A stretch of 64,000 nucleotides of DNA from Cristatella mucedo. Lineage: Eukaryota; Bryozoa; Phylactolaemata; Cristatellidae. The notes beneath the pieces are model-generated. The model made no database searches. It was not told the origin of the DNA and saw nothing but the letters and a program-made list of their open reading frames with translations. This document shows positions 1-11,517 of the stretch, one piece after another. Location of the stretch: contig WPIO01000124.1 of NCBI GenBank assembly GCA_009760855.2, positions 639,501 through 703,500 of the forward strand, written 5' to 3'. The translations under genes were made by a program, and so were the position numbers. Numbering within the stretch: the stretch's first letter is position 1; each line of letters opens with the position of its first letter.

Positions 1-485
1 TCTAAATTGGTCCCTGCATTTGTGACATCCGTCTTGACTTCTGTAACTCACTGCTTGCTGGCCTACCAGCATGTGCAATCAGGCGATTACAGCTGGTGCA
101 AAACTCTGTAGCTAGGCTTGTCTGTCGTGAGCGTCGCAGTTGCCATATCACACCACTTCTCGCCGACCTGCACCGGCCACCAGTCAAGCAACGCATCGAC
201 TTCAAGGTTTTGTCGCTCACTTTTAGGTCACAATTGAAAACACACCTACTTAGGACAGCGTTTAGTGAGTCCCTGTGATTCGTCCTTCATGTGCTTATGT
301 GTGCTGACACTGTGCATGCAGCCACTAACCACACTTGCATGCTGACCCTGTGCATGTCACCCCTAACCATGTTATTCATGTTGTTTATCAAGAATGATAT
401 TACTCACCATTCAATCGTGTTCCCTTTGCAGCAAATGTAAGGCGCCTAGAAAGAGATTGAGTTCTCTATGGGTGCTTTATCAATT

Positions 486-525
<40 letters not shown>
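1..525 (+). mobile_element. LINE family 1, truncated 3' end
   Basis: Positions 1-280 encode the C-terminal end of a non-LTR retrotransposon ORF2, including the segments RLVCRERRSCHITPLL and VKQRIDFKVLSLTFRS, nearly identical to the copy at 60745-62325. About 190 bp is missing between SLTFRS and the terminal LKTHLLRTAF. A 3' UTR follows, with the family tail (AAGAGATTGAGTTCTCT, then GTGCTTTATCAA) and a terminal TTA microsatellite from about 486 to 524. The copy is dead: it is 5'-truncated by the window edge, internally deleted and frameshifted in its first 100 bp. Confidence 0.88.
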
Positions 526-940
526 TAAAAGTTATCCTTCGAAACAAAACTGTTTCTTAACCCACTTAAAACTGCCAAACAAGTAGTTATGCTTGTTTTG
601 TATATCGAGTAGGCTAGCCAAGTATGCAGAATTGAAACATTTATTTCTTCCTCGTGTTAATCCTACCTCTCGGTCGTACAATTGTTGGCCTTGATTTTTT
701 TAAACTGAAATGTTTTTGAGATTTCTGTCGATTCCAAGGATGCATGGATTTTTAGGACCAGCCCTATACTGTATACGGGTGCTGTAATAAGTTTAGGTGA
801 GCTTCCATATTTTACCAGTAAGTTAACGGCTTTCTCTGGTTGTTTATCTCGTACTTGTGTCTAGGATGCATTGCTTTGGATACGCATACGGCCTGCATGG
901 TAGATTAACAAATTACGTTTCATTATTTAATTACCAAAGG
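526..940. other. No recognisable feature
   Basis: AT-rich sequence without a convincing ORF, RNA gene or repeat unit. Confidence 0.5.
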
Positions 941-949
941 ACTTGGGCT

Positions 950-1990
950 AATAAGAAGTGGCACCACCATGATTACTTATCACTTTTTGTATGCAGGTTG
1001 GCATTGAAAATCTTCGTGCCCCATTCCGGATTGACAAGGAGCTTGAAACAAATGTCTCCAGACGTGATACGAATGTTTGACAGTTTTAAACCTTGCTCCA
1101 AAACGTCCTAGGGGTTTCTAATTGGGTTCAGATCAGGCCACGTGCTTGGCTACGGCAGTGCAGTCAGTAGAGGATACGTAGCTCGGGACTGTTGTCAAAA
1201 ACTCACTCACTGACAATGCGATGTGCTTAGGATAGCTATTATGTTGTCCTATAAAATCTAGCCATGTCAGGGCCATCGCACTTAAAATGCCAACATTTTT
1301 CACCGTGCCCTAGTATTTGTGCTGATTCACGATGTCTTTGTGCAATAGAGAGTTTCTGTACCAGCTGCACTGCAGCAGGCCCGTACCATCACTCTGCCAC
1401 CGCCAAACTTTGGTGCCTTCTGAAGAGAGTCATCGTTATATGCTTCTTTAATACATTGCTTCCCATACTCTCTCCTGTCAGTGCCAAAAATGGTGAACTT
1501 CGATTCAGCGGTCCACACAACTCTCTGCCAGTCAACCAAGGTCCACCAGGAGTGGTCCCTGGCCCATTGCAGGCGGCTTAATTATGAAGTAATTGTTTAC
1601 TATGGGCAATCCCGGAAAGTATACTTTGCTGGCCTAACCTTGAAGAATGGCTGATTTGTTCAGCTTAATCCCTGTCGTAAGTCCAAGTGTCCTAGCAACA
1701 CTTTTCGCAATAGCAAATCAGCTCTTCAGGGCTTGCATTGTTATAGCCCTCGCCTAACGTTTGTCAGCTTAAGGCAACCTTACCACTGCCTTGTTTCCAT
1801 CGTACCCAGTTGCAATTCCTTCTTAATATTGTATCGTACACACTGCTCGGAAATCATATGCGCTCTAGCAATCCCTACCTTGTTGTAGCCTGCCAACTGC
1901 AGTCTCCAAACTTGCCCTTTCGTGAAGGCAGAATTATCCCTTGCTTTGCCCTTTTCTTAACGATTGATCACTAATCTACCACCTCCAAAT
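950..1990 (-). pseudogene. Tc1-like transposase relic
   Basis: Read on the minus strand, this is a decayed Tc1/mariner (IS630 superfamily) transposase. From about 1900 down there is an N-terminal helix-turn-helix-like segment (FTKGQVWRLQLAGYNKVGIA). The best part, 1539-1327, contains VVWTAESKFTIFG, DRREYG, FGGGRVMV and CSAAGTETL, which align with the catalytic-core region of Tc1 transposases. Around 1160-950 the relic continues with LNPIE-like and EQGLK-like residues and ITSGDICFKLL. Frameshifts and stops separate the blocks, so no active protein can be made. I could not identify terminal inverted repeats for this copy. Confidence 0.75.
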
Positions 1991-2357
1991 CTGACGGCAA
2001 AAGGAAGCCGCATGTGCTAGCTCTCTGGGAAATGTCTTTGTGACGAAAAAAGCGCTTTATTAATTGTTGATTGTGCCATTTTCAGCTTGATGCAGCAAAA
2101 TTTATTAAACATATTTTCCTCTTCATAAAGATCTTTTCTTCTCGTGCCCCTGAATGTGATGGGAAATGCTTTTGTAGCACGTATGTATAGGGAAATTAGT
2201 ACGGTGTGTTTCATCTAAGCTATTGCCATCCATAATAAGCCTTAATCTTCGGAATTTCTCCTTTTCTAGCACTTGCTTAAACTTGACGGCTCTTTTTATG
2301 TACACTGCTCTCCAAAAGTTTCTATGCACCATATGGCATATGCATATGATCTACTAT

Positions 2358-2396
2358 GATAGGCATATGCCATATATCATATGGCATATGCCTATC
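2358..2396. repeat. Perfect palindrome, 18-bp stems
   Basis: Bases 2358-2375 are the exact reverse complement of 2379-2396, with a 3-nt loop. The surrounding 2331-2357 is made of related ATATGGCATATGC-type words. The right arm of the host transposon lacks this block, so it is a later insertion or local palindromic amplification. Confidence 0.85.
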
Positions 2397-2733
2397 GATC
2401 TGAGTTTGGTTGCTGCTAATGCCAGTCAATATTCGAGAAAGTCATTAAGCTACACTAATTATTAAATTCCTAAAATCTGTCAATATAGTGTGCACTAAGT
2501 TGCAGTTTGCTATGCTTGGCTTAGTAAATAACTGCATTCGTCACCAGCCCAGTCAACAGTTCCCATGTAAATACAGATGGGGGAGCCTTGGTGGTGTGAC
2601 TATCCGCCCCTGCTGGATGGCATCCAGCAGGGCCTATGTTTGGCCTATTTCGTAACCGACGATGCCTCGGCGAATGGTGAGCTTATGTACCCGGATGTCT
2701 CCTTGACCTATTGAGGCCAGCCCCCTACCGTAG

Positions 2734-2998
2734 GGTCGCCCTCGAGTAACTTCTCCGAAGGAGGACCGGCTTCTCAAAAGCATGGCTGTGAAGGACAGGT
2801 TTGCCACTGCGAAAATATACTGCCAGAGTCTCTGTCAAGCAACCGGAATGGTTGTAAGCCAAAGCACCATATGTAGATGGCTTAACGAACAAAGACTGAA
2901 TGCAATGGTGGCCAGCTGCAAGCCATTTTCGACTGAGCAGCACAAAAAGCAAGGCTGAATTTTGCTTGTCGACCGCAGCATTAGACAGCGTTGGAGGA
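2734..2998 (+). pseudogene. Tc1-like transposase N-terminal fragment
   Basis: The frame beginning GGT at 2734 reads GRPRVTSPKEDRLLKSMAVK, then DRFATAK, QATGMVVSQSTICRWLNEQ and RLNAMVASCKPFSTEQHKK. This is the paired-like helix-turn-helix DNA-binding domain of Tc1 transposases, including the GRPR motif between the two HTH subdomains. The frame stops at 2956-2958 after a one-base shift; in the next frame RLNFACRPQH continues the family pattern to about 2998. No catalytic DDE domain follows, so the gene is truncated. A stop (TAG, 2731-2733) directly precedes the fragment. Confidence 0.85.
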
Positions 2999-3580
2999 AG
3001 TTACTCAAGGGCGACCTAATAGCGGCAGTGCCTCTGTGCTACCCTAGTCTAGATGTTTCCTAATGTTCCAAACAGTAGCCTGTAAGATCTTCAGCTGCCT
3101 CGTGATATCTAGGTTTTAATGGCCATCTCCATACAGCAACATCAAAACCGCTCTTGTACCCTCAGAAATATGTGCAACTGGAGGCATGTTCTGGCCGAAT
3201 ATCGAGCGTCTCTATGGCTGGCCTCAACAGGTCAAGGAGAAATCCTTGTACCTTAGATCATGATTGGCCGAGGCATCGTCGGTTACGAAATAGGCCAAAC
3301 ATAGGCCCTGCTAGATGCCATCCAGCAGGGACAGATAGTCACATGACCACGGCTCCCCATCTGTGTTTTTTCATGGGAACCGTTGGCTGGGCTGGCGACG
3401 AATGCAGTTATTTACTAAGCCAATCATAGTAAACTGTAACTTAGTGCAAACTATATTGACAGATTTTGAAATGTAATAATTAGTGTAGCTTAATGACTTA
3501 CTCGAATACTGACTGGCATTAGCAACAGCCAAACTCAGATTGATTGACCAGGTGCATAGAAACCTTTGGAGAGCAGTGTA

Positions 3581-5473
3581 TATGCTAGCTTTTACCCGTG
3601 AAAAATCACGGGAAATTTCAGTGTGCAGGCTTACAGTGCTGGCTCGAGTGTCCGATGAGCTATTGGTAATCCTAGCCGTCTTGATGAGCAAGGCATACTG
3701 CTGGGCAAGAACTCTATTCCACGATCTGGTTGGTGATGATCGAATATTACCTTCAGTCTCGTTCTGTTTTTTATCTTGTCTTAAGTAGGGCGTTTGCTGT
3801 ACTTTGATAGCAGTAGGTAGCTCTTCTTCGGTCTCTTCCTGGGGTAGAGTTTGTCGTGTGCAATGCTTATGTTGAGTTTCGGCATTGTGGTACTACGTTG
3901 CTTTTTATATTGCTTTTATATTTTTATATTGCTTCCTTTCTCTCGTTCTCGCCTACGATAGATAGGTATGCTTATACTCTGCTTGCTTTGGTTCATTTTG
4001 TTCTGTTCTCTAGTGATTGCTGTGAAAAACAGCTTTACCATAATGATGAACGGAAATTAGCCTGTACTTCAACTTTGCTTTGGAAGGCAGGCCCGCTGAC
4101 CTAGCTGCTGTGCCTGCCCCTCTGATTGCCAAGCTTACAGTTCCTTGTTAGTGGAGCAAAATCTATAGCAGGAAAAATGAATACGTACGTCTTAATTATT
4201 TTAATGAAAAACATAAATATATTGTATGAAATATATTCGTCAGCACCGGGTAGCAAAACTCAGTCTTGAGTTATATCTGCAAAACGTAGGCTTTGAATCA
4301 ATCCTGTAATCAGCTAGATATTTTGTAGTTGCTTGGTGTTTAAAGTCCGTCACCGACGTCACATTGTGACCGACCTTAGATGTATTTATAGTACGACTAC
4401 GACGGCAACGGTCAGTGTCAGTAAAGGAGGTAGATGATTAGCTAATTTCCATACGTAGTTGCAACTCATTCTTATAGTTGAAATTGAACATGCCTTGGTG
4501 CACCTGCCCTTATTTAGCGATTGACATGTACCAATAGGATCTGCCCGTGATTCTGCATTGTGGAGGGACCTTCTATATTAGTCAATATGAATTTTTTAAG
4601 AGGTCTGCCTGTCTAAATAGTTCTTACACACAACTCAATGCTGATTTGCTATCTGGCGATGATATGAATACATTTCATAAAATTAGATTAATAGTTGTAT
4701 TTTAAGAAAATCTTTCAAAAAACTTTGAAATGCATTTTCATTTATTTCATTTCATTCATTTCATTTTCATTTTGCATTTCATTTTCATTTCTATTCATAC
4801 AGAGTTTGCTGTAGGAACTCGATACTTCCGGATTCAGCACTGCCTATGGCCAACCGATGCTGCATGCTGGACAGCAGGGAGGGGGCGGGCCAAACGGCCG
4901 CCGCCTCCAACCCTGGGTCTTGGCCCCTGGGGGGGTGAGGTGTTGGCTCTTCAAGACCCAGGTCATATCCTGCATTGGGCAATCCTTTGTTGCCTACTGC
5001 AAGGGGTCGTGGTAGCCGACTTTTTCTGCCGCTATATTGTTGAAGCGGCTACATCAGCTACTTTTGTTTGAAGCTTACTAGTAGTCAGTGGGGTGGCAGC
5101 TCACCAGCTAGGTCAGTGGATGCTCAGGTCTGCCTACCAAAGTAAAGTTTGAGTTGTCTATGATTTTTCAGAGTGAAAGCTAGTTTATAATTACTATATA
5201 GTAAGCCAACCCCGTTATGAATTGCAGGCAGATTCTATTAATGCATGTCGACTATTACCAAAGGCATGTGTAGCAAGGCATTTTCAATTTTGACTATGAG
5301 AGTTCATGTTGCAGCGGCTTATGCAAATTTAAAACTATCACGTTTTTTATATGACTCGTCGTTGCTGTACCATCGAAGTAGTACTATAAAAATCACACAA
5401 AGGCCACCATAAGTTAAATGATGGATGGTGATGGTTTACTAGCAAACCTAGCATACTATAGGGATTGTAAAGT
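3581..5473. other. No recognisable gene
   Basis: About 1.9 kb without a supported coding region. ATTTCATT-type simple sequence occurs at 4731-4795 and a GC-rich patch at 4870-4940. ORFs here are short and lack family features. Confidence 0.45.
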
Positions 5474-5597
5474 GTTTCATCAGGCTGTACAGATAAGTCA
5501 TTGCAGACTGTTCAGAGAAGTTTTATCAAGTGACTGTTTCATCAGGCTGTACAGATAAGTCATTGCAGACTGTTCAGAGAAGTTTTATCAAGTGACT
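5474..5597. repeat. Perfect 62-bp tandem duplication
   Basis: A 62-bp unit (5474-5535) is repeated immediately at 5536-5597 with no visible difference, which suggests a recent event. Confidence 0.92.
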
Positions 5598-5624
5598 AGC
5601 TTGTATTGCAATCATAAACTCAGT

Positions 5625-6030
5625 TCTTTTGAAGTCTGGGAGCTGATCTTCAAACAAGCCAACCGACTGGGAAATCGGTCGACTAGACTCATTACCGTTA
5701 GACTAGACTTGAACAAGCCGGCTGTTTAATTGCTTCTGTGGTCTGGGTGCAGGCCAGCTCTTGGCGGCTGCGGCTTGTCGGCCTGCCTTTGATCAGCTGT
5801 TGCTCAAAAGTAGGGGTGGGTGATGGGAACCCAGGAGGTTGCCGATGTGGATGCTGGGAAGGGCTGCTGCTGCTGCCCTGGAGGCATGGATAAAGAATGC
5901 ACCTATTGCTGAAGCCTATTACTGTGTTTGTGTCGGTGCTTATTTCTTTAAATCTGGGAGCTGATCTTAAGACGATCCAACTGAGCTGGCAGCGTCATCA
6001 ACTCTAGATTATAGACATGAGCAAGCCGGC
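5625..6030 (+). repeat. Diverged repeat pair
   Basis: The segment TCTGGGAGCTGATCTT, followed by GAACAAGCCGGCTGTTTAATT-like sequence, appears at about 5634-5735 and again at about 5953-6045. A partial echo is near 18045-18070. It looks like a dispersed repeat of unknown type. No coding capacity was seen. Confidence 0.5.
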
Positions 6031-6780
6031 AGTTTAATTACTTTAGCTTATTTTATTCAATTATATTCTTTGCTTCTGTTTGTCTTTGGTGATTGGCCAT
6101 CTTTTTTCGTCTTGCTTTTGACCAATTTGCCTGCCTTTCAACAGGTAATCATGGAGCTCCGAAAACTAAGCAACCACCAAAAAGGTGTTTCTTCCATCGG
6201 GCCTAGAGCATGTAGATAGGCGACTGAACCTGGGTATGGTGATGCATTCGAAAGCGCAGAGCTGCAGCTACAACAGGGATCCCCGGCAATCGGGTCGGCT
6301 CGAGCTCACACCGAACACTAGCGATCGTGCTATTCATTTCTGGTCAAGGGTTGGGTGTGTGCTGCTATGCCAGCATCAGTGCCGGAAAGCGCAGTCGAAA
6401 GCTGTCACACCTCATTCTGCCCCTAGTGGCTGCTGCCTTGTATCTTGAGTCTCGCAGCCTCAGCTTGCGCTGCTTTGCCAGTTGCTTAGTCTGCAATATT
6501 CGGTATTGTTTGCTCCTCGCCACCCCCATAAGTGTTTGCATATCGTTCGTCATGTTATTGTACGATATTTTATTTCTATTATAGCAGCTAGTGGTTTCGT
6601 GGGGGCTCCCTTGCTCGAACCAGTGATGACATATCAGCAAAAATCATGGGCTGTAACCGTAGCAACACCAGGTCGCCGCTAGGCAATACGAGCATGTATG
6701 CATTGCTCTTGGCTTCTGGTCCCGGTGGACGATCGCTGCGACGATCGAAATGCGAAGAAGTGCACTATTGCTGCATGCAG

Positions 6781-6943
6781 GTTTGTCGTTCTACTTCTTT
6801 GAGACGCTGAAGGAGCTCTGTCTGACCTACTTTCCCGGCGTGTTTGGCAAGCCTAGCCCTCACAACCCGAATGCCTACATTCTCACCATACCAGCCAAGC
6901 TTGTCTGCGGTGGCGCTGCAGGAGCCGTAGCTCAGACCTTGTC
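6781..6943 (+). CDS. SLC25A16: Mitochondrial carrier exon (SLC25A16-like)
   Basis: Inner-membrane solute carrier of the SLC25 family, nearest to SLC25A16 (Graves disease carrier, implicated in coenzyme A/nucleotide transport). This exon follows an acceptor at GCATGCAG and ends at a GTAAGT donor with two bases of a serine codon left over. It encodes the end of transmembrane helix 4 (LSFYFFETLK), the loop with the family-specific PSPHNPNAYIL, and the start of helix 5 (CGGAAGAVAQTLS), matching vertebrate SLC25A16 residue for residue in long stretches. Exons for the first two carrier repeats were not found upstream in the window. Confidence 0.9.
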
Positions 6944-7026
6944 GTAAGTTGACAAGCTATAACTTTGCCTCGTCACTTTTTGGCTGTCGGTATTTAGCAG
7001 TAACGTTCAGATCGTCTGTGCTGCAG

Positions 7027-7095
7027 GTACCCCCTTGATGTAGCCAGGCGAAAGATGCAGCTTGCGCGGATGCTTCCAGATCAGCACATGCACGG
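7027..7095 (+). CDS. SLC25A16: Mitochondrial carrier exon with PxDxxR signature
   Basis: Short 69-bp exon between an acceptor (CTGCAG) and a GTAAGA donor. It completes the serine codon of the previous exon and reads YPLDVARRKMQLARMLPDQ. PLDVAR is the mitochondrial carrier signature Px[DE]xx[KR] of the third repeat, at the matrix end of helix 5, where its charged residues form the matrix salt-bridge network. Phase agrees on both sides. Confidence 0.92.
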
Positions 7096-7758
7096 GTAAG
7101 AGAACGTATGTGCTTTTAAGCTTAACGAATCGTTTATACTCTCACGAGGCTGTGGTGTACTAGTTTGTGTAGATCTGTGTAGTGTGGATTCTTCACCACA
7201 GACAGTCAGCTGCAACCGTCATCTGCCGAGAGATTGGTATAAAACGTCCTTGTGGGGCATTGGTGGGACTGTATTGCTGTGTTATGCATTGCCTTCCTCT
7301 TTTACTTGGGGACTGAAAAACAACCAAGTGCATTTTCTGCGACCATCAATAAGTCGCTCAACTGAAGCCCTTAGCACTAAGCTACACTACGCTAACTAGT
7401 CACTCTCGGCAGTGTGTATGTGCGTGCAGGCGACCAACCCCAGCTACCCGGCTGCAGCCTCCTACCTCCATGCGCTTCTTTGCTGCCGCGTCACCATCCA
7501 TCCATCCATCCTCCACCTGACATGCTGGACTTGCAAAAGTCTCGGCTGTCGGGTTCGGTCGTTAGCATTTTTGCCCACCCGACATCTCGGATCACACAGC
7601 CTTGTGCTTGGCAAAGGCACGAGATGCTGGGAGGAGGGGAGAGAGAAGCAAAGGAGGCTCATTGGATGCTGGATGGGATGCTTGCACGGCATTTCTGGCC
7701 ACAGAAGGAATGCCGCTTGGGCCGGCCGGCTGTCCTGGCTGAAGCATGGGGGCAAGCA

Positions 7759-7935
7759 GCCGTGATGGCACTAGGTAAAGTGGTTGCTTTTCACGATCTC
7801 GGTCCTGATGTTGTGGGTTCGAATCCTGCATGCAATGGGTGATTCTTCATCGCCGCTGCAAGCGGTGGAGATAGCCGTAAAGGCTCTTCTGGCGCTTTAC
7901 AAAAGAGGCTGTTAAATCAGCTAGTATTTGATTTT
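7759..7935 (+). mobile_element. tRNA-derived SINE family A
   Basis: tRNA-like head with an intact polymerase III B box (GGTTCGAATCC), then a body with GATAGCCGTAAAGGCTCTTC and a tail rich in T/A. Related copies are at 15775-15925, 23928-24096 and 51500-51660. It is not a functional tRNA gene, because the acceptor stem is not closed by a proper 3' end and a common tail follows. Confidence 0.8.
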
Positions 7936-8389
7936 TAATTTAAGCAGAGCATTCACGTTTTGCCCCGATCGTCTGAGGGTGAGAACTGCGTGGCCACGAC
8001 TTTGCAAGAGACCGCTTGTTGTGCCTCAAGTCAACCAGCGCCTTGCCACGTTATTTTACCTGCCAACGAGAGCCGATCGTTGGTCTGTCGTTTCGGCTCT
8101 TGCTCCAGTCGTTCGGGGTTGAGCAAAAACATACTCAAGAAGCTCCTTGCTAACGCTAGCCACACAATGCTTAGCAGGAGTTGGAAATGATTCATTTGAA
8201 ATGCAGGAGTCCTTTATGAGCAAAGTGCCAAGTGCCCGGATACAGTTTCGCTTTGTGCCATGCATCGGTCGTTCGAGGAGTTAAGTTCCCTCACAGTAGT
8301 CTGCTGAGGTATGCACTCAAGTGCTGCTGATAAACCGCAATCTCAGGAAAGCATCATTGATGATTGGCTCCTGGATACGGTGTGACAGG

Positions 8390-9290
8390 TTCTTGATCCC
8401 TCCTAGCTTTCCAGCACGTCAAACTCTCTTAACTCCCTTGCTGCATTTATTGCTGACATCTGCACTTGGAGGGCAGCTGACTTCCTCAAATTGAACGACA
8501 GTAAAAATCAACTTATTAATTATGTGGAAAACTTAGTGTGACTCAGAAATTGGAAAACCTATTCCTGAAAATGGGCTCCGCTAGCATATATCCTGCATCT
8601 ACACGAAATCTGGATGTCCTGTTCCAAAGTGACCTTTCGCTGGACGACCACCTCAGCCCCACTGTCAAGTCTGCCTACAGTCAGTTGCATAACCTTAGCG
8701 AAATTTGGGCCTGTTTAGACAGCAATACTACATCCAGCCTTCTCGACTTCTGTGACTCATTGTGTAATCAGGCACTTACAGTTGATGCCAAACTCGGCAG
8801 CCAGGCTTGTCTGTCGTGATCGTCGAAGTGGCCATATTATTCTACTGCTTGCCGACTTGCACTGGCTCCCAACAAAAAGATGTTGACCTCAAGATTTTTT
8901 CAGGTCTTATGGTCCCTTCATTCTTTTGCTCCAGCCTATTTATCAGTTCTATTCTCACTTTTGCCTATGCATCAAATCACTCACTCTTGTGACTGAAATC
9001 AACCTCAAATCCTTCGGAGACCGTGCCTTTAGTTGTTGGTATGCACCCAAAGCTTCGAACCCACTCTCGGCTAAAATTAGGATATTCCAGGACTTGACTA
9101 CGTTTAAAAAGAAGCTAATAACACACCTGTTCCCCAATCATTTGCTGGGTCCCTGTGAACTGCCCTTGTTGGTCTTATGTGTGCTAACACAGCATGTTTT
9201 GACATGCTTCTGTTACAGCGTATGTAATAAAATGCCTAGAAATAAATTAGTTCTCTGGGGGACGCTATACAAATGCATTGTTTTTATTGT
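8390..9290 (+). mobile_element. LINE family 1, degenerate copy
   Basis: Recognisable ORF2 pieces in shifting frames: a DPS-type linker near 8395, then SIYPASTRNLDVLFQSDLSL and SSLLDFCDSL, and later TNLKSFGDRAFS-like and FKKKLITHLF. The 3' tail (AATGCCTAGAAATAAATTAG, ACGCTATACAAATGCATTG) ends near 9290. It lies in the last intron of the carrier gene, is heavily mutated and is not functional. Confidence 0.82.
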
Positions 9291-11202
9291 TATCATTTGT
9301 TTTCTCGAGCACTGCTGTTTCCATGGCGACTGTTAAGAGGCGCTTTATGAATCTTGGTCACTGGTTCTGCCAACACTTACTATGAGAGTCCACCTTTGGT
9401 CGCCGGCTGGCCACCAACGGTAGTAAAACTGTACTTCCCGTATTTTCGCTGCTCAAACGATATTCTGTTCTCATTTTGTTACAGATTCCTGTACTTCTTT
9501 AGCCTTAGCCTCGGAATGAATGCTGCATGTAGCTTCCACCTGATTGTACAGCTCAGTCTTCCCTCTAAAGGTGTGCGCACCAGACATATAGATAGGTACA
9601 TTCGTGGTAAACACAAGGGATGCAGTTTAAAATTTCCCGGTTAGAGTCTGCCTTACTCCAGATACTATTCCAGGACCCATTCCAAGTGGTGGGCTTATAT
9701 CCGGAGCCCACTATACGCAATTTCTTTTTGCTTTTGCATCCAAGCGGTGCGATTGAAAGTCATTGCACCTGTATGCCTACCTCTGAGATAATAAGAAAGC
9801 TCTCCCTCCCTCCCTCCATGTTGTCAGTCCATTCCTGATGGAAGCTGTGACTCCTGGCGTGCGCTCCTTAAGAAAAGTCCTGTTGCAATGCTAGAAATGA
9901 AAGAATCGGTCGTCAAACGGAGCCATAGACCGAAGCCATCGTCTCCAGTTGACCTTGACCGACGAACTCTCCTTTATCTGCACCACTGGAATGAGGGTAG
10001 AGTGCTCCTTTCTACCGACTGAAGATCAGCCTCTTCCCGGTTGTATTATTGCAAAAACAAATCCCGTGTTCCTATGAAGACACCCGCCTTGCATTCGTTG
10101 CAAAAGTGTCCTGTGTTTCTATGAAGACGTATTTTTCTGCATCACTGAAAGGTACCTGCATTATTTGTAAGCACAAGCTACTTTGCCAATGAAGAGAACA
10201 ATGTGCGATTGACGACTGGAAGCTAGCTGCAAGGTGTATGCACCTACTGGTCCCCCGCAGGATCGTGCTTGTCACTAGCGGTAAGGAAAGTACGTTTATA
10301 GGTCGGTGAAAAGATTAAAAATGAACCGTTGATCGCTTGATCATTTTCTGCCAGCGGTGGAATTCGATGACAGAAGTGTCGTGATCTGGTTTCTGGTTTC
10401 AATTCGTCCGCTGTCGGTAGTTAAACACTTTTTTATTAGCAAGCTTGTGGGGGGCACATCTCTAGGGACGGCCGCATCTCGAAGCCGAACGGAGTCTCAG
10501 CAGTGCCAGCTAGTTGAAAAAATGTGCGCAGCTGAATCAGCTGCCACGGGACTAAGGCGGCCGATATATCATCCTGCCACCTATGTACTGTGGAGCACCT
10601 TCCTTATAGGTTGGAGCACTGTCACGGCTTCGATTCTTTCCTTTATTCGAGCATTCGTAAGAGCTACGTATCTATACATGCTGGCTGGAGCTGCACACTT
10701 TAGCTAATTTGTGTAAGCGATCTTGTGCCACCATCCGTGAGGCAGACAGGCTTGTATCTAGTTGCGATGCTGGTTGTTGAGCCAAAGGCTCAGACTGGGT
10801 CTGACTTGCTGCTACTGCCTGCCACCCGTGCTGCACCGACCAGACTGCATAGGCTGGGAGCAAGCGGCCCCGACAGGGTCGCACTATTCATATGCCGTGT
10901 GCAACCGCATGGTACTGATAGCCACGGGTGCCACATTGCAAATATGGAGCAGGCAAACGTTAGCATCCGAAAGGATGGTTCGCCTTCTCGACAGACCATA
11001 CTTGTACTGCTTGAGCGCCGTCTGCACACAAGACGGGCGCGCATGCGTCCGTCATTGTGCGCAATTGCTGTCCTTGGAGGACGGTTTCTGGTCTTGCTGT
11101 CTCGCACTCGCCCTGAGAACAGGTCGTGCCCCGACGGCCACCTCGCCGTCCATGCGGACATGGCCGAATCGGCAGCCAGAGAAGTCTGCACCAATGGTCA
11201 GA

Positions 11203-11238
11203 GGTTCATGCTTGCTGAGCACCGTGCAAGCATGAACC
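11203..11238. repeat. 13-bp perfect hairpin
   Basis: 11203-11215 and 11226-11238 are exact reverse complements with a 10-nt loop. There is no T-run, and being intronic in a eukaryote it is not a bacterial-type terminator. Confidence 0.8.
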
Positions 11239-11451
11239 TACTGAGCCCGGTTTGAACCTCAGCTGTAGCCACTCGGCAAGTACTTTGCGTGGTCGAACCT
11301 CTCTTTCTTCGCAACTTAAACCTGCGTGTCTGAATCGATTCATTTAATGCAGTCAGCTGAGCTTGTGTGTACGTACGTACGTGAGCTTGTGTGTACAGGC
11401 ATGGGTGTGCACACGCTTGGCAAAATCCAAGGATTCGGGCCAAAAAGCGAG

Positions 11452-11517
11452 GGCAAGGCAAAATCCAGGGATGCGTGCGCACAACCATGCTCACGCATCC
11501 TTGGATTTTGCCTTGCC
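11452..11517. repeat. 26-bp hairpin
   Basis: 11452-11477 pairs with 11492-11517 with one mismatch and a 14-nt loop. A third, partial copy of the arm (GGCAAAATCCAAGGAT) lies at about 11419-11434. It could be a decayed miniature inverted-repeat element. Confidence 0.8.

Larger units (their letters stand above)
2301..3580 (+). mobile_element. Tc1-like element with long inverted arms
   Basis: Ends are 28-bp inverted repeats (2303-2330 and 3551-3578) with one mismatch, each bordered by TA (2301-2302, 3579-3580), the Tc1/mariner target duplication. The inverted similarity runs much further inward: the left arm reaches about 2723 and the right arm begins about 3214. The arms are therefore roughly 365-420 bp. 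The left arm carries an extra ~65-bp palindromic insertion (2331-2397). The centre (2724-3213) holds an N-terminal transposase fragment in + orientation, so the element is internally deleted and non-autonomous. Confidence 0.87.

Noticed and set aside
7412-7842. Overlapping plus ORFs of 117 and 142 codons
   Set aside because: Run into a SINE, no domain, no conservation with the carrier reading frame.
10725-11255. 176-codon plus ORF in the carrier intron
   Set aside because: Equally long ORFs exist in other frames and on the other strand of this GC-rich stretch; no motif or splice support.
11452-11517. Rho-independent terminator
   Set aside because: Eukaryotic intron, no T-run, stem far longer than usual.
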